This document shows, in pieces, positions 25,588 to 34,263 of a stretch of 64,000 nucleotides of DNA. The DNA comes from Ascidiaceihabitans sp034111945 (GTDB taxonomy: Bacteria > Pseudomonadota > Alphaproteobacteria > Rhodobacterales > Rhodobacteraceae): assembly GCA_047626725.1 (NCBI GenBank), contig JBLHSG010000003.1, positions 88,812 to 152,811 of the forward strand, given 5' to 3'. A program made the translations under genes and the position numbers. The notes under the pieces were generated by a model. That model saw only the letters and a list, made by a program, of their open reading frames with translations. It did no database searches and had not been told where the DNA came from. Numbering within the stretch: the first letter of the stretch is position 1; every line of letters starts with the position of its first letter.

Positions 25588-26399
25588 TACGTCTTTCCCC
25601 CTTTGGCCATGCACTCGTCTATTGTTTCGTAAGACAAGTTGTTGCCCAGCTCAGAAAAATTGCCGCGTTCGAACATGTTGGTTGATAGATTGTGCAACGT
25701 TGTGTGTGTGGCTGTTGCCATCGCCATTCCCAATGAGATCCGCGCGGCACCTGCATTTGCGAAATCCTTCATCGAGATGTGTTCGACTGAACTAACCCCC
25801 ACGTTTACGGGTATTGAAACGCTTTTACAGACTCTTTTGACAGTCTCTAAGTCGTTCAAATACGGAACGTAAACGCAGTCTGCCCCGGCAGTTTCGAATG
25901 CCTGAATTCGCCTGATCGACTCGTCAAGATCGTACAGGCCGTACATAAAACCATCAGCACGCGCGACGAGAACAAAGTCCTTTGGCAGCGCCTTAGCGGC
26001 TGCACTGGCCGCTTGGATGCGCTCAACCGCAAGGTCAAACCCGTAAGGTTGAGCATCAATAGGCGATATGTCTTCGATCGAAATACCGGCCAACCCAATT
26101 TCTGAGGAGAGCCTAACAGTCTCTTCAATGATGTCCGGCGCATCGCCAAAACCATTTTCAAAGTCACCAGACACAGGAAGCGATGTGGCCGACACGATAG
26201 CCTCAGCATGAGCGAGCGTTTCTTCTCGCGTGACTGTCCCGAGGTCGGACCGGCCCAATGTAAAAGCATGCGCACCAGAGGACGTCGCGAGAGCTTTTGC
26301 GCCCAGGCCCGCGAACAGACGGGCTGTGCCTATGTCCCAAGCATTGGCCAAAATGAATGGGTTTCCGCGCGTATGAAGATCTCGAAATGTTTGTGACAT
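25587..26399 (-). CDS. Isocitrate lyase / PEP mutase family enzyme
   Basis: A 270-residue TIM-barrel protein of the ICL/PEP mutase superfamily. Typical segments are FILANAWDIGTARLFAGLGA, PVSGDFENGFGD (the metal-binding D..D/E region), GISIEDI and VLVARADGF. Members include 2-methylisocitrate lyase, oxaloacetate decarboxylase and carboxyvinyl-carboxyphosphonate mutase types. The lyase catalytic KKCGH motif is not seen, so isocitrate lyase itself is unlikely. The reaction remains open. It is coupled to the PNPOx-type gene by a one-base overlap. Confidence 0.83.
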   Translation of the reverse strand: MSQTFRDLHTRGNPFILANAWDIGTARLFAGLGAKALATSSGAHAFTLGRSDLGTVTREETLAHAEAIVSATSLPVSGDFENGFGDAPDIIEETVRLSSEIGLAGISIEDISPIDAQPYGFDLAVERIQAASAAAKALPKDFVLVARADGFMYGLYDLDESIRRIQAFETAGADCVYVPYLNDLETVKRVCKSVSIPVNVGVSSVEHISMKDFANAGAARISLGMAMATATHTTLHNLSTNMFERGNFSELGNNLSYETIDECMAKGGKT

Positions 26400-26650
26400 T
26401 CGGGGCGTCCTTGACTTGTTTGGGTTAAAACATTGCCAATCACTAGCATGTGACTGCTGACATCAGTGTGTCAGTAGTCTTCGAGGCTACGTTAGAAATA
26501 TGGATAGTTCATTTCAACATTTGCGTTAAAAGTTTTAGCCCAAATGCCCCCATTGTTTTCAATGAACGACGCTGGGGTGAACTAATGCGTGGGCCGACCA
26601 GAAGTAAAACTTCCTAAGCCTTGGCTTCAAAACGCTAAACTAGGTTGAAG
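26400..26650. other. Intergenic region before the tRNA gene
   Basis: This 251-bp gap between the PEP-mutase-family gene and the tRNA gene shows no coding frame, strong hairpin or repeat that I can support. Confidence 0.5.
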
Positions 26651-26727
26651 TGGTGCACCCGAGAGGATTCGAACCTCTGGCCCCCTGATTCGTAGTCAGG
26701 TACTCTATCCAGCTGAGCTACGGGTGC
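26651..26727 (-). tRNA. tRNA-Arg (anticodon ACG)
   Basis: A full cloverleaf is visible on the minus strand: acceptor GCACCCG/CGGGTGC, D-arm GCTC...GAGT, anticodon stem CCTGA/TCAGG with loop CTACGAA (anticodon ACG), and T-arm AGAGG/CCTCT with TTCGAAT. CCA is encoded. ACG is normally deaminated to ICG and reads CGU, CGC and CGA. Confidence 0.97.
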
Positions 26728-26797
26728 AACAAGCGCGGGTTTAGTCATGCCTGCGGCGCAGTGCAAGCCCCCTTTGGCCCCTATGTGAAAAATTTCA

Positions 26798-28180
26798 TCA
26801 CAAAGTCACATTACCCTTGGGCAGACTGATGCAAAACGTGGTGCCTTCGGGTCCAGTTTGCGTCAATTCCAGTGTTCCGCCGTGTCCACGGATCAATTCT
26901 GCGGAAATCGCGAGGCCAAGGCCAGAACCGCCTTTGGTAAAGCCGCCTTGGAACGGGGTGAACAGATGTTCTTGGGCTTTGGCGGGTAGACCCGGGCCTG
27001 TGTCGGTGATTCTAATTTTCCAACTGCTGTCATCCTCGAATGACGACACTGCAATTTCGGCAGGCTTACCCTTTGCCACAATCGCTTGGCGGGCATTTCG
27101 GACCAAATTGGCAATCACGCGGAACAGCTGTTCGGAATCAACGCGCAGGGTCATCGCGGCGGGCACGTCTTCGGCAAAACTAAGGTCAAAATCACCGATG
27201 GCCAAACGTTCGCTATCAATCACATCCGCGACGATGGGGGCCAATCGCACAACCGACAGGGTTGGGCTGGGTTCTTCGGCTTTGCCAAAGGCCAGCGTGC
27301 TTTCGCACAGATGCACGGCGCGGGTGATCGAATTCACCAGCTTGGGCGCAAGGCGGGCGACCAGCGGATCTTCGGACATTTCGATACGATCGGTGAACAA
27401 CTGCGCCGAGGTCAGGATATTGCGCAAATCGTGGCTGATTTTGCTAACAGCACTGCCAAGCTGGGCCAAGCGTTCCTTTTGACGTAGCGCGGTCGTCAGT
27501 TCGGTCTGCATGAATTTCAGCGCGTCTTCGGCCTCGCGCAGTTCGGTCACGCCAGCTTTTGGCGAAATGATGCGACGGGCGTCTTCGGGCGCGGCGGCGT
27601 AATTTTGCATGGCCCAAACAACGCCACGAATGGGTTTCACCAGCGTCGCACGCACCGCCAAAAACAACAGGAACGCCGTAAAGATCGAGATCACGGCAGA
27701 CAGGATCAAAATCCGCACACCATAGTCGATCATCGCCGCGCGCATGGGGCCGGCTTCCATCGTGACTTCAATCAGCAGACCTGCTTCGCGCAGCGGCGCA
27801 CCGATCACGCGGATCACTTCGTTTTCGGGATGACCAAGGCGCAGCATCGCATCACGGATCAGAACAAGGGCGGTGCCATCACGCAAATCGTAAGTCTGCG
27901 AAATCGGCATCGGCATTGGTGTCGACAGCATCAACTGGCGCACCTCGTCACGGCGCAGCACCACGTTGAACACGCCGGCGTTTTCCAGCAACTCCGCCTC
28001 TAGTTTGGGTTCCAGCATATCATCGGCCAGCAATGCCAACGACGCGATCTGCGCGCGTTCCAGATGGTCTAGCAAATAGTCCTCGCGGAACCGGGCGATG
28101 GACGGCACAAAAATCAATATCTCGGCCAACATCACAAAGATGGTGGTCAGGATCAAAAATCGACCAGAGAGCGAATTCAC
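26798..28180 (-). CDS. Membrane sensor histidine kinase
   Basis: A 460-residue protein. Two membrane segments (about 7-27 and 155-180) flank a periplasmic sensor of about 125 residues; a HAMP-like linker follows (VKPIRGVVWAMQNYAAAPED). The H-box is SKISHDLRNILTSA near residue 250, and the ATPase domain shows NLVRNARQA, DTGPGLPA and GGSGLGLAI. It ends an operon with a TVP38-type membrane protein and a flavoprotein; no response regulator gene is adjacent. The sensed signal is unknown. Confidence 0.9.
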   Translation of the reverse strand: MNSLSGRFLILTTIFVMLAEILIFVPSIARFREDYLLDHLERAQIASLALLADDMLEPKLEAELLENAGVFNVVLRRDEVRQLMLSTPMPMPISQTYDLRDGTALVLIRDAMLRLGHPENEVIRVIGAPLREAGLLIEVTMEAGPMRAAMIDYGVRILILSAVISIFTAFLLFLAVRATLVKPIRGVVWAMQNYAAAPEDARRIISPKAGVTELREAEDALKFMQTELTTALRQKERLAQLGSAVSKISHDLRNILTSAQLFTDRIEMSEDPLVARLAPKLVNSITRAVHLCESTLAFGKAEEPSPTLSVVRLAPIVADVIDSERLAIGDFDLSFAEDVPAAMTLRVDSEQLFRVIANLVRNARQAIVAKGKPAEIAVSSFEDDSSWKIRITDTGPGLPAKAQEHLFTPFQGGFTKGGSGLGLAISAELIRGHGGTLELTQTGPEGTTFCISLPKGNVTL

Positions 28181-28195
28181 ATGAAACCCCAGACG

Positions 28196-29614
28196 TTACG
28201 GAATGAACCGTTGGACAAAACCAACGATGCGTTTCACCCAAGGATTATCAAACAAACGCGGCGTGTAATAGGCACCTGCCGCGCGTTTGTTCACCTCGCC
28301 AATTGTCGGATACGGCGCAACCATGGCCGCGATCTGCGACATCTTCATGTTGTTGGCCAGCGCCAGTGCCCACAGATTGATCAACTCACCGGCCTGATAT
28401 CCGACAATTGATGCGCCAACGGGGCGGCCTTTTACGACCATAAGTTTGATGAACCCTTTGGTTTTGCGTTCGGCAATTGCGCGGTCATTGTGCGAATAAT
28501 CAAACCGGATCACCTCGAGCTTGTCGCCGTGTTCCTTGCGCGCTTGTGCTTCGGTCATACCGACCTGCGACAATTCAGGGTCGGTGTAGGTGGCCCATGG
28601 AATATGGCTGGTTTTTGCTTTTGACGGCAGGCCAAACAACATCGATCGAATGATGACGCCTGCATGATACCCCGCCACGTGGGTGAATTGCAGACCGCCC
28701 GCGACATCGCCAATGGCATAGACCTTGCGGTTGGTCGTGCGCATGCTTGCGTCGACTTTGATGCCAGTGCGCGTGGTCTCGATCCCTGCGGCCTCAAGAT
28801 TCAATGTGTCGGTGTTGGATTTGCGCCCAACGGCCATCAACAGGTGCGATCCCTTAAAGATACGGCCGTCTTTTGTTTCGACCTCGATTGCGCCTGCTTT
28901 GCCGCGAATTTCATCAGCCAGCGCGTCTTCGGCGATTTCGATGCCTTCGTCTTTTAAAGTATCAAGAACGACTTTCGCCAGTTCAGGATCATCCTTGCCC
29001 AGCGCCTTAGCCCCTTCGATCACTGTCACCTTAGAACCAAGCCGGATGTGCGCCTGCGCCATTTCCATACCGATAGGCCCACCGCCGATAATCAACAAGT
29101 GATCGGGGCGATCGCGCAAATCGAATAGGGTTTCGTTTGTCTCGTAAGGAACATTTTCTAGTCCGGGAATCGGCGGCACCAAAGGTGATGAACCTGTGGC
29201 AATCACAACGCGGCGCGCCTTGATCAGGGTGTCGCCTGCCTTGACCTCAGTGGCGGATACAAATGTGCCGAATTCACGGATGACATTGACGCCAAAGCCC
29301 TCGAACCGTTCCTGGCTGTCGACGGGTGCGATTGTGGCGATCACGTCAGCCACGTGGTCTTTGGCTGCCGCGTAGTCGACCTGCGGCACCGCATTGGCGA
29401 CACCATAATCAGACGCGTGGGTCATTGCGTAGGCGGCCTTGCCACTGGCGATCAACGCCTTGGACGGGATGCAGCCAAAGTTCAGGCAATCACCGCCCAT
29501 TTTGTGACCCTCAAGCAACGTTACAGACGCCCCCATTTGCGAGGCACCCGCTGCCACGGACAACCCGCCAGATCCTGCCCCGATTACCAGAACATCTGTT
29601 TTGATCGTCTTCAT
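28196..29614 (-). CDS. FAD/NAD(P)-dependent disulfide-oxidoreductase family protein
   Basis: A 472-residue flavoprotein of the dihydrolipoamide dehydrogenase/mercuric reductase family. It has FAD-binding VLVIGAGSGGLS, the redox pair Cys43-Cys48 in GGDCLNFGC, a second nucleotide loop LIIGGGPIGMEMA and the late FAD motif VYAIGDVAGG. The dimer-interface motif, usually HPT..E with a catalytic His, is PYPTIGE here, so the canonical base is missing. It has no mercury-binding N-terminal domain or C-terminal Cys pair, so it is not a true MerA. It lies 2 bp after a TVP38/TMEM64 gene, and these two are fused in some bacteria, so they probably act together at the membrane. Confidence 0.85.
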   Translation of the reverse strand: MKTIKTDVLVIGAGSGGLSVAAGASQMGASVTLLEGHKMGGDCLNFGCIPSKALIASGKAAYAMTHASDYGVANAVPQVDYAAAKDHVADVIATIAPVDSQERFEGFGVNVIREFGTFVSATEVKAGDTLIKARRVVIATGSSPLVPPIPGLENVPYETNETLFDLRDRPDHLLIIGGGPIGMEMAQAHIRLGSKVTVIEGAKALGKDDPELAKVVLDTLKDEGIEIAEDALADEIRGKAGAIEVETKDGRIFKGSHLLMAVGRKSNTDTLNLEAAGIETTRTGIKVDASMRTTNRKVYAIGDVAGGLQFTHVAGYHAGVIIRSMLFGLPSKAKTSHIPWATYTDPELSQVGMTEAQARKEHGDKLEVIRFDYSHNDRAIAERKTKGFIKLMVVKGRPVGASIVGYQAGELINLWALALANNMKMSQIAAMVAPYPTIGEVNKRAAGAYYTPRLFDNPWVKRIVGFVQRFIP

Positions 29615-29616
29615 AT

Positions 29617-30360
29617 TTATAGACCTTTCTTGCCAGTCACGGCCTTTAGAATGACGGGAACCAGCGACAAAATGGCCAAACCTAGGATCGGCAACAGAAT
29701 GTGTGGTTCAAATATAATGCCCAAATTTGGGGTTTCACCCGCGGCAAACACAGCGCCCAATCCCGATCCAATCGACGTAAACACGATAGAGGCAGGGATG
29801 ATTCCCACAAACGTCGAGATCACAAAGCGGTACAGCGGCACCTGCATGAACGCCGGAATAAGGTTGGCCACGAAAAACGGCACGATCGGCACAAGGCGAA
29901 TGATGAACAGCATCGACCACTGGTTTTCATCAATGCCGTCTTTGATCTTTTTGATCGCCCCCTTGGACCCATCCATTTTGGCCCCCAAGGTTTCGCCAAA
30001 CCCGTGACGGGCCGCCAAAAAGATAACCGCAGCACCGATCGTCGCGCCTGTGACATTGAACAAAACGCCAAACACCGTGCCAAACAGAAACCCGCCTGTC
30101 AGCGTCGCAATCGTGCCACCGGGCAATGAAAATCCGACAATCAAAATATAGGCGACAAGGAACAGAAGGACCGTCAGCAGATAATTGTCGTCGCGAAAGG
30201 CAATCAACGCCTCGCGGTTATCGCGCAGGGTGTCAAAGCTAAGGTAGTCGCGCAGGAAAAACGCACCCAATCCAGCCACCACTAGGATCACCATCAGCGG
30301 CAAATGCCGCATAAAGCCTGATTTTGATGGTTTATTTTCGGAATTGGTCATATCGCTCAT
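29617..30360 (-). CDS. TVP38/TMEM64 (DedA-like) family membrane protein
   Basis: A 247-residue multi-pass membrane protein. The family core is SLPGGTIATLTGGFLFGTVF and RLVPIVPFFVANLIPAFMQV. The ATG at 30360 has AGAGG upstream and starts a normal N-terminus, so the longer frame to 30513 is not used. Relatives are thought to be lipid scramblases or transport proteins. It leads the operon TVP38 - flavoprotein - histidine kinase on the minus strand. Confidence 0.87.
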   Translation of the reverse strand: MSDMTNSENKPSKSGFMRHLPLMVILVVAGLGAFFLRDYLSFDTLRDNREALIAFRDDNYLLTVLLFLVAYILIVGFSLPGGTIATLTGGFLFGTVFGVLFNVTGATIGAAVIFLAARHGFGETLGAKMDGSKGAIKKIKDGIDENQWSMLFIIRLVPIVPFFVANLIPAFMQVPLYRFVISTFVGIIPASIVFTSIGSGLGAVFAAGETPNLGIIFEPHILLPILGLAILSLVPVILKAVTGKKGL

Positions 30361-30559
30361 TACTGTTGCCTCTTTTGCCTGCCGCTTCAATGGACTTAAG
30401 GTGGGGGTCTGCGCCACCATGAACCAAACCCGTTCACAGCCGATTGATGAGGACTGCCGATTTCGTGATGAATCTTCCTTAATTTCGGGGAAATGAAACA
30501 TCTGACGGGTCACAGTGTGATATTTGTTGCAAAACCACCCAATTAGCCGCCGCTAGGGT

Positions 30560-30588
30560 TTGACTTGGCCAGACGACCCCCCTAAAGA
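30560..30588 (+). promoter_or_regulatory. Candidate promoter for rpmH
   Basis: TTGACT (30560-30565), a 17-bp spacer and TAAAGA (30583-30588) lie about 70 bp before the rpmH start on the plus strand. The -35 and the spacing fit a housekeeping promoter. Confidence 0.55.
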
Positions 30589-30655
30589 CAGGCATCGAAT
30601 AGACACCCCTTGTAAGCGATTCCTCGTTTCAAGTGGCCAATATGGAGACGGAGCG

Positions 30656-30790
30656 ATGAAACGCACCTTTCAACCTTCTAACCTTGTGCGCAAACGGCGC
30701 CACGGTTTCCGCGCGCGCATGGCAACAAAAGCCGGCCGTAAAATCCTGAACGCACGTCGTGCTAAGGGCCGTTCGGAATTGAGCGCGTAA
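30656..30790 (+). CDS. rpmH: 50S ribosomal protein L34
   Basis: A very basic 44-residue protein starting MKRTFQPSNLVRKRRHGFRA and ending GRSELSA, the standard length and sequence of L34, a late-assembly protein of the large subunit. GGAGACGGAGCG precedes the ATG. It heads the conserved rpmH-rnpA-yidD block. Confidence 0.97.
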   Translation: MKRTFQPSNLVRKRRHGFRARMATKAGRKILNARRAKGRSELSA

Positions 30791-30831
30791 TACCAGCGCC
30801 CACTTTTGACTACTAAACAGGTTTACCTGAC

Positions 30832-31278
30832 ATGACCCCGCCGAAGGTTCCCAATAGCAGTTCACCAACTGCCGAGGGTTCGCCTTCGGCGGGGTCGTCG
30901 CATTTGTGCGATCAAGATGACCGTTACTTTGGATTGGGCAATCGCGGCATTGCCGTTCTGCAGAATCGGTCCGAATTTTTGCAAGCCTCGCGCGCACCAC
31001 GCGTCGCGATGCCGGGATTCGTTTTACAAATTCGCAAACGCGGGGACGATGCCCCCATGCGCGTCGGATTCACCTGTTCTAAAAAAGTCGGCAACGCCGT
31101 TGCACGCAATCGCGCAAAACGCCGTTTGCGTGAAATCGCCCGCATGGTGCTGCCCATAGAGGGCAAGCCCGGCATCGATTATGTCTTGATCGGCAGACGG
31201 GATACGACCGCGACGATCCCTATAACCACTTTGCAGAACGATCTGCGAACGGCGCTGGCCAAAGGCGCAAGACGATGA
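30832..31278 (+). CDS. rnpA: Ribonuclease P protein component
   Basis: The protein subunit of RNase P, which matures tRNA 5' ends. The RNR signature is VARNRAKRRLREIAR near residues 93-107, with FTCSKKVGNA before it. At 148 residues it is longer than the usual 110-125, because of an N-terminal stretch rich in Ser, Pro and Gly (SSSPTAEGSPSAGSS) before the conserved LQNRSEFLQASR. It overlaps yidD by ATGA. Confidence 0.95.
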   Translation: MTPPKVPNSSSPTAEGSPSAGSSHLCDQDDRYFGLGNRGIAVLQNRSEFLQASRAPRVAMPGFVLQIRKRGDDAPMRVGFTCSKKVGNAVARNRAKRRLREIARMVLPIEGKPGIDYVLIGRRDTTATIPITTLQNDLRTALAKGARR

Positions 31279-31505
31279 CCCCGCTGGCGTTCACCCTATC
31301 CCTGCCCGTGCGCACCTATCGTTTGCTGTTTAGCCCGTGGGTTGGATTTAACTGCCGCTATCAACCGACCTGCAGCGCCTACGCGCTTGACGCATTGCAA
31401 CAACACGGCGGGATCAAGGGCAGCTATCTGGCCGCACACCGCATCTGCCGCTGCCACCCTTGGGGCGGCGATGGCTATGATCCGGTCCCCGAAAAACGCG
31501 ACTGA
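31275..31505 (+). CDS. yidD: Membrane protein insertion efficiency factor YidD
   Basis: A 76-residue protein with the family core YQPTCSAYALDAL and the end CRCHPWGGDGYDPVP. YidD sits on the inner membrane surface and helps YidC/Sec insertion. It overlaps rnpA by 4 bp and lies in the usual block with yidC further on. Confidence 0.96.
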   Translation: MTPLAFTLSLPVRTYRLLFSPWVGFNCRYQPTCSAYALDALQQHGGIKGSYLAAHRICRCHPWGGDGYDPVPEKRD

Positions 31506-31625
31506 TTTTACTGCGTTTCTAAGGTTATGCCGGTTCAACACAGGCATACTGTCGTGTCTTGGTATCGCTGCAATGCGTGCCAACCTAATATACAAAAACC
31601 GAACTTGCGGCCCAAAGGAACGACG

Positions 31626-32495
31626 ATGCTTGATCACTCCAAAGACATTCATCCACTGTTTGAAGGCGCGCCTAAAACCATTGAATTCAAGAAGTTACGC
31701 AAACGCATCGTGCGCCTGACCCAAGATGTTATCGAACAATACGGCATGATCGAAAAGAACGCGCGTTGGCTGGTGTGTTTGTCGGGCGGCAAGGACAGTT
31801 ACACGCTGTTGGCAGTGCTTCACGAGCTTAAATGGCGCGGTCTGTTGCCCGTCGATATTTTGGCCTGCAATCTGGATCAGGGTCAGCCGGGGTTTCCTGC
31901 GACAGTGCTGCCTGAATTTCTGGAACGAATGGGCGTTCCACACCGCATCGAATACAAAGACACCTATTCAATCGTAATGGATAAAATACCCGAAGGACGC
32001 ACATTTTGCGCTCTGTGTTCGCGGCTTCGGCGGGGTAATTTGTACCGCATCGCACGCGAAGAAGGCTGTAGCGCCGTCGTCTTGGGCCACCACCGCGATG
32101 ATATCCTTGAAACGTTTTTTATGAACCTGTTTCACGGCGGACGGTTGGCGACAATGCCGCCGAAACTACTGAACGAAGAGGGCGATTTGTTTGTCTATCG
32201 CCCCTTGGCACATGTGTCCGAAATCGATTGTCAGAAATTCGCCAACGCATTGAATTACCCGATTATTCCCTGCGACCTATGCGGGTCCCAAGATGGGCTG
32301 CAACGCCAACAGGTAAAACAAATTCTAGACGGTTGGGAGGCGAATTCACCGGGCCGCCGCCAAACCATTTTCCGCGCCTTAAACAATGCTCGTCCTTCGC
32401 ATTTATTAGACCACGACCTGTTTGATTTTGCGGGTTTGACTCGTAATTTAGATAAATTTGATACAAAATCTGATGACATTCCCAAGCTGCGTTAA
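31626..32495 (+). CDS. ttcA: TtcA-like tRNA 2-thiocytidine biosynthesis protein
   Basis: A 289-residue PP-loop ATPase. The adenylating loop is SGGKDSYTLL, and CALC and CDLCGSQ hold the cysteines used for the Fe-S cluster and sulfur transfer; GHHRDDILETFFMNLF is the family core. TtcA thiolates cytidine 32 of some tRNAs. The ATG at 31626 has AAAGGA upstream; the frame opens earlier, at 31527, without a better start. Confidence 0.92.
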   Translation: MLDHSKDIHPLFEGAPKTIEFKKLRKRIVRLTQDVIEQYGMIEKNARWLVCLSGGKDSYTLLAVLHELKWRGLLPVDILACNLDQGQPGFPATVLPEFLERMGVPHRIEYKDTYSIVMDKIPEGRTFCALCSRLRRGNLYRIAREEGCSAVVLGHHRDDILETFFMNLFHGGRLATMPPKLLNEEGDLFVYRPLAHVSEIDCQKFANALNYPIIPCDLCGSQDGLQRQQVKQILDGWEANSPGRRQTIFRALNNARPSHLLDHDLFDFAGLTRNLDKFDTKSDDIPKLR

Positions 32496-32568
32496 CGCGG
32501 CGATTACACGGCTGGCTTAGCTGTGAGCATGCATTTGCAACTGGCTGATGCCTAATTGGGAACTGATC

Positions 32569-34119
32569 ATGCACTATAGTCCGATCCGAACGTGGTTGCG
32601 TTTACGCGAACGAATTTGCGTGGCTTTGGTTGGCCCGCAGGCGCTCGCGTTTCTACCAGCTGTGGTTTTAGCGGCATATTGGCTTGGCGGCGAAGCGGCC
32701 CTTTTGGGCGTCGCGATCGCAGCTCCGGCGCTGTATTTGGTACTGGGTGGGTTCTCCCTTGGGAACAATCGTGCATTTTTACCGCGCGATAGTTTTACGG
32801 GACTTTTGCAACGAGATGGATTTGACGAGCTCGTTGAACACGTGCGTGAAAAAACAATTGATAAAACGCGAACTTCAGCAGTGTTTCATATCGAACTTGA
32901 GGATTATCCCGAACTGGTTGAACGCCACGGCGAGGCCGCAGGCGATGTGGTCATCCAACGTACCGGCGACCGAATTGTGGCTGCCATGCGCGATTATGAC
33001 AACGTTGCGCGCTTGGGCGATTGTAGATTTGCAGTTTGTATCGGGGCCGAACGACACACCGATCTAGAGGTTTGCATTCAACTGGCAGGTCGCATGCAAT
33101 CAGTGATCGAAGAGCCCATTTCTGTCGATGGACTGTCTTTGTATGTCTCAGCATCGGTCGGGTTTTGCCTAAGTTCGCGCGCGCCCGGATCATCAGGTCC
33201 AGCATGGTCGCAAGCCGCAGCAACAGCGCTGCGCGCCGCCCAAAAACGTGGCCCATCTGCGATTCGTGCCTACACGGACGAAATGCGCCGCATCACACAA
33301 AGCCGCGCTGAATTGCGCGAAGAAGTCACACAAGCCCTCGAATCTGGTCAAATCATACCTTGGTTTCAGCCCCAAATTTCAACCGACACCGGTAAGGTTA
33401 CAGGGTTCGAAGCACTAGCGCGTTGGAACCACCCAGAACGCGGAATGATTTCCCCTGCCGAATTCCTGCCCGCCATTGATCAGGCAGGCCGCATGGAACG
33501 GCTGGTAGAATTGATGATGTACCACACGTTTACTGCTATCAAAGCATGGGATTCCGCTGGCGTGCATGTCCCACAAGTCGGTGTGAACTTTAGCGCGGTC
33601 GAATTGAACAATCCCCGCTTGATCGAAAAGGTGAAGTGGGAATTGGACCGATTCAATTTAACCCCTGATCGTCTATCCGTCGAAATCTTAGAAACCGTAA
33701 TTGCTGGTGCGCCAGACGATCAGGTTACCAAAAACATCAATGGGCTTGTGGCTTTGGGATGCCGAATGGACCTGGATGACTTTGGAACAGGGCATGCCTC
33801 GATCTCGTCCATCCGCAGGTTTGCGGTGAATCGCATTAAGATTGATCGTTCTTTCGTAATGAAAGCTGATCGTGACCCGGAACAACAGCGAATGATTAGC
33901 GCCATTCTGACAATGGCAGAACGGATGAATTTGGAAACTTTGGCCGAAGGTGTCGAAACTGTTGGCGAACACGCCCTGCTCGCACAATTGGGCTGTGACC
34001 ACGTCCAAGGGTTTGGCATTGGCAAACCGATGCCGTTTCAAGAAACGCTTGATTGGATTTCTGCCCATGAAGCAAAGCTGCAAGACGCGCCACAAATCAC
34101 CCAACGCAGTAGCAAATAA
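32569..34119 (+). CDS. GGDEF/EAL protein: degenerate cyclase, probable c-di-GMP phosphodiesterase
   Basis: A 516-residue protein. Two membrane segments lie in the first 65 residues (LAFLPAVVLAAYWLGG, LLGVAIAAPALYLVLG). The GGDEF domain (about 75-235) has ARLGDCRFAV in place of the GGDEF signature, so it should not make c-di-GMP. The EAL domain (about 250-495) keeps FEALARWNHP, MDLDDFGTGHASIS and ETLAEGVET, so hydrolysis of c-di-GMP is likely. The start at 32569 is preferred; an ATG at 32548 adds seven residues. Confidence 0.9.
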   Translation: MHYSPIRTWLRLRERICVALVGPQALAFLPAVVLAAYWLGGEAALLGVAIAAPALYLVLGGFSLGNNRAFLPRDSFTGLLQRDGFDELVEHVREKTIDKTRTSAVFHIELEDYPELVERHGEAAGDVVIQRTGDRIVAAMRDYDNVARLGDCRFAVCIGAERHTDLEVCIQLAGRMQSVIEEPISVDGLSLYVSASVGFCLSSRAPGSSGPAWSQAAATALRAAQKRGPSAIRAYTDEMRRITQSRAELREEVTQALESGQIIPWFQPQISTDTGKVTGFEALARWNHPERGMISPAEFLPAIDQAGRMERLVELMMYHTFTAIKAWDSAGVHVPQVGVNFSAVELNNPRLIEKVKWELDRFNLTPDRLSVEILETVIAGAPDDQVTKNINGLVALGCRMDLDDFGTGHASISSIRRFAVNRIKIDRSFVMKADRDPEQQRMISAILTMAERMNLETLAEGVETVGEHALLAQLGCDHVQGFGIGKPMPFQETLDWISAHEAKLQDAPQITQRSSK

Positions 34120-34263
34120 TGCAGGCAACCTAAGCTAATCCGACATAGATCTAGGCAACAAACACAGCCATAATATTGGGAAAATCCCCGAATCCGCTTG
34201 ACCTTTGGCCCTCACCTCTGTTGAACCCAAACCTGATATCAAACGTATTAGGTGGCGGTCCAA

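Noticed and set aside
28196..29614. Mercuric reductase (MerA) call
   Set aside because: There is no N-terminal metal-binding domain and no C-terminal vicinal cysteine pair, and the catalytic His motif is changed, so only the family name is justified.
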